Below, in pieces: positions 48,870 through 53,917 of a DNA stretch of 53,917 bases. This DNA is from Candidatus Desantisbacteria bacterium CG1_02_38_46 (GTDB lineage Bacteria > Desantisbacteria > UBA1551 > UBA1559). How positions within the stretch are numbered: the stretch's first letter is position 1; the number at the start of each line of letters is the position of its first letter. The notes beneath the pieces are model-generated. The model saw only the letters and a program-made list of their open reading frames with translations. It made no database searches and had not been told where the DNA came from. The position numbers were made by a program, and so were the translations under genes. The stretch is from the NCBI GenBank assembly GCA_001871015.1, contig MNUO01000046.1:1-53917 (forward strand), written 5' to 3'.

Positions 48870-49910
48870 TTAAATTTCAATTACTCTTTTTTCTTCTGCT
48901 GACTTATAACAACCTAAAACTACTTTTTGACTCCATAAACCATCTTCTCCGCAAACAGAAGGAGAAATATTTTCTTCAATGCAACGAGAAAAACTTTCTA
49001 TTTCTGCCTGGTACATATTTACAGGTGTAAACTTTATTTCTTCGGCACTTGATGTAGTTCTTTGCTGTGCTGCATCATATCCTTTTTCTTCTTTCTCTAA
49101 GTAAGCAATAGCCTCCCCTGTGGGCATCTGCCCTATGCTTCCCCTGGCAATCACACTTCCTTTACTTCCGTAAATTTCCAGAATATTTTTGGAAGAAGCG
49201 TCGGGGATATTAAAATAATTATCAACGAGACCCTGCGCACTATTTTCAAATTTCAACATTACCGTAGAAGAATCTTCTGCAGCATAATTTTGCACTAGCG
49301 TCCCAACAAAACAGGAAACACTTTTAACTTTTGCCTCCATAATAAATTCTAACAAATCAATGCAATGAGAACCCATATCAATAAGTGAACCTCCCCCTCC
49401 TAATTTTGGAATTTGTCTCCAGGCATTTGGAATTAAGGGATACCAGCAGGAAAGTTGAGCACGAGCAAAAACAATTTTACCAAGAATTCCTTGCTTGACC
49501 ATCTCTTTAATTTTTTGATGAAGAGAATGAAATCGCATCATAAATCCAACACCAAGATTGACATTTTCTTTTTTACAGGCTTGAATCATTTTTTCGCATT
49601 CTTCTACGGTCATACCCATTGACTTTTCACAAAGAACGTGTTTTTTATGTTTTGCAGCTAAAATTGTCTGGGAAGCATGAAGACAAGTAGGTGTAGCGAT
49701 ATAGACTGCCTCAACCTCCGGGTCTTTTAAAAGTTCTTCCTCATTTAAATAGCCCTTTACTCCATATTTCTCGCTGATTTCTTTAGCTTTGTCGGGAGCG
49801 GTATCCATGACAGCCACTAATTTACTATTACTGCCCTTTGTTATTCCCTCTGGAATTGTCCTCCTTGCAGCAATTCCTCCGCAACCAATCACTCCCCATT
49901 TTACTGCCAT
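48870..49910 (-). CDS. Gfo/Idh/MocA-family oxidoreductase (B)
   Basis: A 346-aa dehydrogenase: WGVIGCGGIAARRTIPEG Rossmann start, HVLCEKSMGMT (the usual EKP reads EKS) and GGSLIDMGSHCIDLLEF with the His. ATG 49910 has GAGGAGG upstream, and the longer frame overlaps the ROK gene. It is the second gene of the operon. It shares only family-level similarity with the protein at 45044. Confidence 0.88.
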   Translation of the reverse strand: MAVKWGVIGCGGIAARRTIPEGITKGSNSKLVAVMDTAPDKAKEISEKYGVKGYLNEEELLKDPEVEAVYIATPTCLHASQTILAAKHKKHVLCEKSMGMTVEECEKMIQACKKENVNLGVGFMMRFHSLHQKIKEMVKQGILGKIVFARAQLSCWYPLIPNAWRQIPKLGGGGSLIDMGSHCIDLLEFIMEAKVKSVSCFVGTLVQNYAAEDSSTVMLKFENSAQGLVDNYFNIPDASSKNILEIYGSKGSVIARGSIGQMPTGEAIAYLEKEEKGYDAAQQRTTSSAEEIKFTPVNMYQAEIESFSRCIEENISPSVCGEDGLWSQKVVLGCYKSAEEKRVIEI

Positions 49911-49924
49911 CTTGGCCTCCTCTC

Positions 49925-51109
49925 TCATCTTTTTCCTTCAAGACATGAAAATTCAAATACCTTGTCCATTACCAATGCATCTGCACCCAGTGCTCCTCCA
50001 TAGTCACCCAGTACGGAATTTTTGAATTCAACTGCTTTAAGTGAATCTTGATAGGCATACTCGTTTATTGCGCTATATATTGACTGAAGCAATAAATCTC
50101 CAATTTTAGTAAGACCACCTGCAAAAACAATAATCTCCGGGTTTAATAAGTTAATAAGATTTGCTGTAGCAATCCCGATATATTTACCGCTTTCCTTTAT
50201 AATATCCTGTGCCACAACATCCCCTCCTGCGGCAAGCCCTGATATTTCCTTTACATCAAAAACACGAGCAGGCGATGCTCTTTGTTCATACTCTTTTGAA
50301 ATTGCAAAACCTGAAACAATGGCCTCCAGACATCCTCTTTTTCCGCACCGACAAATTTTGCCGCTGGAATTAACAATAGTATGCCCAATTTCGCCAGCAT
50401 CAAATGTAGCACCTGTATGAAGAACGCCGTTGTTGAATATGGCACAACCAATTCCGAAACCAAGATCCATAAGAATAAAATTATCAACATCTTTACAGCA
50501 GCCAAAAACTTTTTCTGCCAACCCCATTGTGCGGGAACAATCCTCCATAAGAACAGGAATTCCAAATTTACCCTGCAGAATTTGTCTTATTGGAACATTC
50601 TGCCAGTTGCTCAGATTTGCAGCATAAACTGATATTCCATTCTGTCTGTCGATAATACCAGGAGATGCAAAACCGATACCTATAACCCTTTTGTGCTGGA
50701 TGTCTGTTAGGAGAAAATCTAAAATTTCTAAAATCTTTTGTATTATAGAGTCTTTCTCTTCATCTGCACTGATTTCTATATTTTTTGAATTATTAATGCT
50801 TCCTTTAGAATTAGTAATCACTCCTGCGATATGAGTTGCGCCGAGGTCTAAACCAATATAAAGGTCATCGGGATTCAACTGAAGCTTCTGCGCAGGCCTC
50901 CCGCCAGAGGGCGGGTTGAAACCTGCTGTCTTCACAAATCCACTCTTCATAAGTGACCTGATGAGGTTCGTGATGGTTTTTGCATCCAGATGCGTTTGGT
51001 GGGTGAGGTCAACACGAGAAAGAAATTCATTTTCTCGTAGAAGATTAAGTACTTTCAATTCGTTCTCTCGCTTCATTTTAAAATGACTATTGCTTCGAGG
51101 ATTTTTCAT
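49925..51109 (-). CDS. ROK-family transcriptional regulator
   Basis: A 394-aa NagC/Mlc-type protein. A winged helix is at about 10-65 (NLLRENEFLSRVDLTHQTHL). The sugar-kinase-like part then has YIGLDLGATHIAGV, GIGFASPGIID and DAGEIGHTIV; the zinc motif CRCGKRGCLEA follows and LNPEIIVFAGGL is near the end. NagC binds GlcNAc-6-P and Mlc senses glucose transport, so an amino-sugar inducer for the operon it leads is reasonable. It probably controls its own promoter at 51152. Confidence 0.9.
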   Translation of the reverse strand: MKNPRSNSHFKMKRENELKVLNLLRENEFLSRVDLTHQTHLDAKTITNLIRSLMKSGFVKTAGFNPPSGGRPAQKLQLNPDDLYIGLDLGATHIAGVITNSKGSINNSKNIEISADEEKDSIIQKILEILDFLLTDIQHKRVIGIGFASPGIIDRQNGISVYAANLSNWQNVPIRQILQGKFGIPVLMEDCSRTMGLAEKVFGCCKDVDNFILMDLGFGIGCAIFNNGVLHTGATFDAGEIGHTIVNSSGKICRCGKRGCLEAIVSGFAISKEYEQRASPARVFDVKEISGLAAGGDVVAQDIIKESGKYIGIATANLINLLNPEIIVFAGGLTKIGDLLLQSIYSAINEYAYQDSLKAVEFKNSVLGDYGGALGADALVMDKVFEFSCLEGKR

Positions 51110-51151
51110 AGCTTTCTTACTTTATGGAAGATTTCTAATAAGTCTACAAAT

Positions 51152-51180
51152 ATAATAGCACAAAACTTTTAAAAAGTCAA
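51152..51180 (-). promoter_or_regulatory. promoter of the ROK operon
   Basis: TTGACT (51180-51175), 17 bp ending TGTGC, TATTAT (51157-51152), about 40 bp before the ROK start. A likely self-controlled site. Confidence 0.8.
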
Positions 51181-51184
51181 GTTT

Positions 51185-51325
51185 TTATGCTACCAATCCA
51201 TTTTCTTTCATTCTCAAAAATCTTTCTCTGTCTCTCATACTCTGAGCTGGATGCTTTCTGGATTTTTTATTTGGTCTTGTCCTGGCAAAAAATCTTGCAT
51301 GATGTTTTCTGATTTTGTGTGCCAT
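51185..51325 (-). CDS. 46-aa very basic small protein
   Basis: Read directly from the sequence: starts MAHKIRKHHARFFARTRPNK and ends RMKENGLVA. GAGGAG lies 8 nt before ATG 51325, a strong site. About a third of the residues are Lys, Arg or His, which suggests RNA or ribosome binding. I do not recognise the family; it is not L34, S21 or another standard small ribosomal protein that I can match. Confidence 0.6.
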   Translation of the reverse strand: MAHKIRKHHARFFARTRPNKKSRKHPAQSMRDRERFLRMKENGLVA

Positions 51326-51393
51326 CAATATTCTCCTCAAGAAAATCGCTTTCAGCGATAACTTTAATTAATATGATTTATGTGATTTTCTTG

Positions 51394-51430
51394 CCCCCCC
51401 GTTTTGCTTCGCAAAGCGAAGCAGGGGGGA
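51394..51430. repeat. C7/G6 hairpin, intergenic copy of the rRNA hairpin
   Basis: Plus strand CCCCCCCGTTTTGCTTCG, then CAAAGCGAAGC and AGGGGGG. It closely matches the insert in 16S at 3382-3418. It lies between the two small genes. Confidence 0.8.
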
Positions 51431-51444
51431 GCTAATCCTCTAAT

Positions 51445-51618
51445 TTACGCCTCCTCATCCTCAATGTTCTTCTCGACAAACTTCTTGATATCTTCGATAT
51501 GCTCTAAAATCAGACGGGCTTTTTTCAAGCCGAATTGAAATGGATATTTATCCTCTTCGCTGTTTTTGAGAACAATTATCGGTCTGCCCTGATACTCTGT
51601 TTCTGATACTACTCCCAT
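51445..51618 (-). CDS. 57-aa small conserved-looking protein
   Basis: Starts MGVVSETEYQGRPIIVLKNS, then FQFGLKKARLILEHIEDIKK and a Glu-rich tail DEEA. GGGGAGG lies before ATG 51618. I have seen similar proteins as unnamed genes in bacterial genomes but cannot assign a function. The beta-rich start and helical end look like a complete small fold. Confidence 0.65.
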   Translation of the reverse strand: MGVVSETEYQGRPIIVLKNSEEDKYPFQFGLKKARLILEHIEDIKKFVEKNIEDEEA

Positions 51619-51633
51619 TTCATCCTCCCCTCT

Positions 51634-51697
51634 CTATTTTGATAATAAGTAAAGTTATATAAATCACCTTTGATAACATTTCAGATTATCAAAATAG
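51634..51697. terminator. 13-bp perfect inverted repeat 3' of the ATPase gene
   Basis: CTATTTTGATAAT (51634-51646) and ATTATCAAAATAG (51685-51697) with a 38-nt gap, between the ATPase stop and the 57-aa gene. It could be a terminator or an operator; there is no clear U run. Confidence 0.4.
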
Positions 51698-51727
51698 GTG
51701 AATGGTTACGCCCATGCTTTTCCCCTT

Positions 51728-52909
51728 TCAAATAAAGAACCCGAATTCTATATTTTTCTTGCCCGCTAAATCAGAGGGATAATTTTTTGAAATGACTTTA
51801 AACTTTTTCAATCTTATCTCTTTACTTATTTTTTCTAATTTTCTAAGGTCATTTTTTGTTGGATTTATTTTAACTTCAATGCCTATTTCCTTATTTAATA
51901 TAAAATCTATCTCTACCCCGCTTTTTCTTTGATAATAATTCACTTCCCCTCTTATTTCTAAATTTTGAAAAACATTGTTTTCAAATAGGCTTCCTTCATT
52001 TATTTTTGAGAAATGGTTTGCCAGCCCAGAATCGCACATATATATCTTGGGCATCTTTCTTATCTCCGTGTCTACATTTCTGGAAAAAGGTTTCACGAGT
52101 CTGATGAAATAAGTTCCTTCTAAAAAAGAAATATATTCTTTAAGTGTAATTCTTGAAATCCCTAACTCAGACGAAATTCTGTTTATATCTAACTTTGAAC
52201 CCACCCTTTCCATCAAAAGTAATATTAAATCACGAATAATTTCATTCTTCCTGAAATCTCCTACTCTTAAGACCCCTAACTGGAAATAGGAAGTGAAGAT
52301 GTCTTCTAAAGATTTTTTCTTTTCTTCAAAACTTGTTTTTAACACAACCTCAGGAAAACCACCAAGGCGAATGTATTCATCATGTAGAGGAGATATTGTA
52401 TCAAAAACTGGTTTTGTAATTGCACTTGCTCTATCCGGCAATTTGAGCTTACTACCTTTGAACAGTAAAAATTCCTCAAAATCCAATGGGAAAAGCTCAT
52501 ATATATATTTTCTTCCGACAAGTGATTCTGTAAATAAATTTTTTAAGTAGAAACTTGCAGAACCAGTGAGGAAACCCTTTATTTTATAATGGTCAATCAG
52601 ATATTTCACTACCTGTGGAAGATTTCTTACAAGTTGAATCTCATCTAAGAAAATGTATGCTTTTTTTGTAAAATCTAAACCCAGAAACTCAAGGGTTGAT
52701 TTTATCTTCTCAAAATTTGTTTCTTCAAAATATTTTTGATTCAGTGGATTTTCTAAATCCAGAAAAATTTTATTGGATGAAGGAATTTTTTCATAAATAA
52801 AGCGAATCAGCGATGTCTTACCGGTTCTCCTCATGCCGGTTATAATTATTGCTTCCTTTGAATTTATATAAGACTCAATTTGCCTGAAAATCTTTCTTTC
52901 TATAAACAT
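51728..52909 (-). CDS. AAA+ ATPase with DUF4143-type C-terminus, [20 protein letters not shown]
   Basis: A 393-aa protein: Walker A GMRRTGKTS (about 26-34), Walker B AYIFLDEIQLV, a helical middle, a winged-helix-like part (LDINRISSELGISRITLKEY) and a C-terminal IDFILNKEIGIEVK nuclease-like core. ATG 52909 follows the -10 box by only 6 bp, so the transcript should begin at or beside the ATG with no Shine-Dalgarno. A TTG further upstream lies inside the -10 box and cannot be used by this promoter. Confidence 0.85.
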   Translation of the reverse strand: MFIERKIFRQIESYINSKEAIIITGMRRTGKTSLIRFIYEKIPSSNKIFLDLENPLNQKYFEETNFEKIKSTLEFLGLDFTKKAYIFLDEIQLVRNLPQVVKYLIDHYKIKGFLTGSASFYLKNLFTESLVGRKYIYELFPLDFEEFLLFKGSKLKLPDRASAITKPVFDTISPLHDEYIRLGGFPEVVLKTSFEEKKKSLEDIFTSYFQLGVLRVGDFRKNEIIRDLILLLMERVGSKLDINRISSELGISRITLKEYISFLEGTYFIRLVKPFSRNVDTEIRKMPKIYMCDSGLANHFSKINEGSLFENNVFQNLEIRGEVNYYQRKSGVEIDFILNKEIGIEVKINPTKNDLRKLEKISKEIRLKKFKVISKNYPSDLAGKKNIEFGFFI

Positions 52910-52915
52910 ATTAAT

Positions 52916-52944
52916 ATTATACAAAAAGTTTAACTATTTGTCAA
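52916..52944 (-). promoter_or_regulatory. promoter of the leaderless ATPase gene
   Basis: TTGACA (52944-52939), 17 bp, TATAAT (52921-52916): perfect consensus and spacing. The start codon begins 7 bp past the -10. Confidence 0.9.
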
Positions 52945-53011
52945 GTAAAAAATTGATATAGGGTGGCTCCCGATTTTGGACAACTCTCAAACTTTATAAT
53001 AATCAGGTAAT

Positions 53012-53762
53012 TTAAAGGTTCTCTTGCCACTCCTTCTCAAAACTATCAAAATCCTTAATAGGTGCTACAAATTTTGAATCTCTTATAAGTTCAAACCTCT
53101 TTTTGGCACTTCTTATCTTAATTTTTTCTTCGGGTTTCAATTCATAAATATTATTAGTTCCTTTGGTTTCAACTACAAAGTAAATTTTTTCGGAAGCTAC
53201 ACCATTCTGAACTTTTTCTATTACAATCGCCCAGTCAGGTGTGTAATTACCTGCTGGTGTTTCTATTGAATACCAGTCAGGCAGTTTTATAAATAATTTT
53301 ATGCGGGAGTCTTTATCAAGTGCTTTAGCAAACTCTTCTTCTATATTTGATTCTTTAATTATTCCATCATAAATTGATTTTTGTACTTTCAACACATACT
53401 TGCCATAACTTGCCACTTCCTCCCTTAAAAGACCAACATCATAACCCTCTCCAAGATTAATATATTTAATACCCTCAACCTCAAATGTTCTTTTACACTC
53501 TTTAATAATTTCTATGACCATATCTTTATATTTTTGAGGATTTAAAAACAAAAGATTAAGATTTTTAGACCCTTCTAATATTTTGAATATTGTCCTTTTA
53601 GTTAAACTGGTTTCTCTTTCAATAAATATTATAAGATTAAGAACTCTGGTTATCTCTGTTTTTTCCGATGCCTCTCTAATAAATTTTTCCTCGATGTCTT
53701 CGAATTTGATTTTTGGAAATTATAAAGGAAATTTCACCCTTTTCTGTTAATTGAATTTTCAC
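53012..53762 (-). pseudogene. type III restriction enzyme Res subunit, C-terminal remnant
   Basis: Residues of the main frame (53012 to about 53727) end in a nuclease domain: KLPDWYSIETPAGNYTPDWA and YFVVETKG, the PD...(D/E)XK pattern of type III Res subunits. The helicase part, several hundred residues, is absent. Upstream, the frame meets TAA near 53728, but a +1 frame from GTG 53762 (VKIQLTEKGEISFII) lines up as if one base had been lost or gained near 53722. It is therefore a truncated and probably frameshifted leftover. An in-frame start inside it at 53551 would give only 179 aa. Confidence 0.6.
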
Positions 53763-53787
53763 CCCTCTCCCTTTACTTCTCCTTTAG

Positions 53788-53815
53788 ATTATACACCTTT
53801 TTGCCTTTTTGTCAA
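53788..53815 (-). promoter_or_regulatory. promoter ahead of the Res remnant
   Basis: TTGACA (53815-53810), 16 bp, TATAAT (53793-53788). The -35 overlaps the stop codon of the IstB-like tail. Confidence 0.75.
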
Positions 53816-53917
53816 TTTTCTTCTTTTGATTCCTGCTTTTTTTCTTTCTTCTTTTCCTCCTTTCCCAGCCTGCTTTGAAGCCTGTAGCTTTTCCCTGTGA
53901 TGTTAATAATGATAGAA
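53812..53917 (-). CDS. IstB-like ATPase, last 34 residues (partial)
   Basis: The open frame at the contig edge ends SIIINITGKSYRLQSRLG followed by a Lys/Glu-rich tail. GxSYRL is the usual C-terminal word of IS21-type IstB helper ATPases. Only the tail is present, so the call rests on one motif. Confidence 0.45.
   Translation of the reverse strand, partial: SIIINITGKSYRLQSRLGKEEKKKEKKQESKEEN

Overview
The window looks like one end of a contig from an AT-rich, uncultured bacterium. Lineage cannot be fixed by eye. Traits that may help place it are a fused beta-beta' RNA polymerase subunit, an EF-Tu with a four-cysteine insertion, zinc-type S14/L24/S4, and a catabolic-looking set of ceramidase-like, Gfo/Idh/MocA and DegT proteins. 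I suspect a candidate phylum near the PVC/Omnitrophota-type lineages (weak inference). Almost every gene is on the minus strand, so biological order runs from high to low coordinates.

Region 1 (about 35.5 kb down to 1) is a co-directional information-processing block. A tRNA-Tyr/Gly/Thr cluster is followed by rpmG, tRNA-Trp, secE, nusG, rplKAJL, the fused rpoBC, rpsL, rpsG, fusA, tuf, the S10 cluster (rpsJ to rpsQ), the spc cluster (rplN to secY, adk, map, infA, rpmJ), the alpha cluster (rpsM, rpsK, rpsD, rpoA, rplQ) and a DegT aminotransferase. An rRNA operon comes next: 16S, tRNA-Ile, tRNA-Ala, a protein gene, and the 5' part of 23S. rpmD (L30) is absent from its usual place. Three oddities stand out: L23 carries an N-terminal transmembrane segment, a protein resembling only the C-terminal half of archaeal-type 3-dehydroquinate synthase is encoded inside the 16S-23S spacer, and rpoB and rpoC are one gene.

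Region 2 (35.5-41.3 kb) holds a RelE/RHH toxin-antitoxin pair, tRNA-Thr, purA, a LipM/LplA-type lipoylation enzyme, a cluster of palindromic repeats, an IS630-type transposase split by a frameshift at a T9 run, and an AAA+ ATPase of the ATPase-DUF4143 type.

Region 3 (41.3-51.1 kb) looks like one seven-gene operon: ROK regulator, Gfo/Idh/MocA oxidoreductase, DegT aminotransferase, ceramidase-like hydrolase, second oxidoreductase, second ceramidase-like hydrolase, and a GH20-like glycosidase. Together they suggest uptake-independent breakdown or remodelling of an N-acylated amino-sugar or glycolipid-like compound. I do not recognise this as a described pathway.

Region 4 (51.1 kb to the end) has two small conserved-looking ORFs, a second AAA+ ATPase that appears to be leaderless, the 3' remnant of a type III restriction Res gene, and the tail of an IstB-like gene.

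Two themes cross the whole window. Clear sigma-70-like promoters (TTGACA, 16-17 bp, TATAAT, often preceded by TGTGA) sit in front of most units. Several families of short palindromic repeats fill intergenic gaps, usually begin at or next to stop codons, sometimes encode the last residues of proteins, and in one family also sit inside the 16S and 23S rRNA genes.
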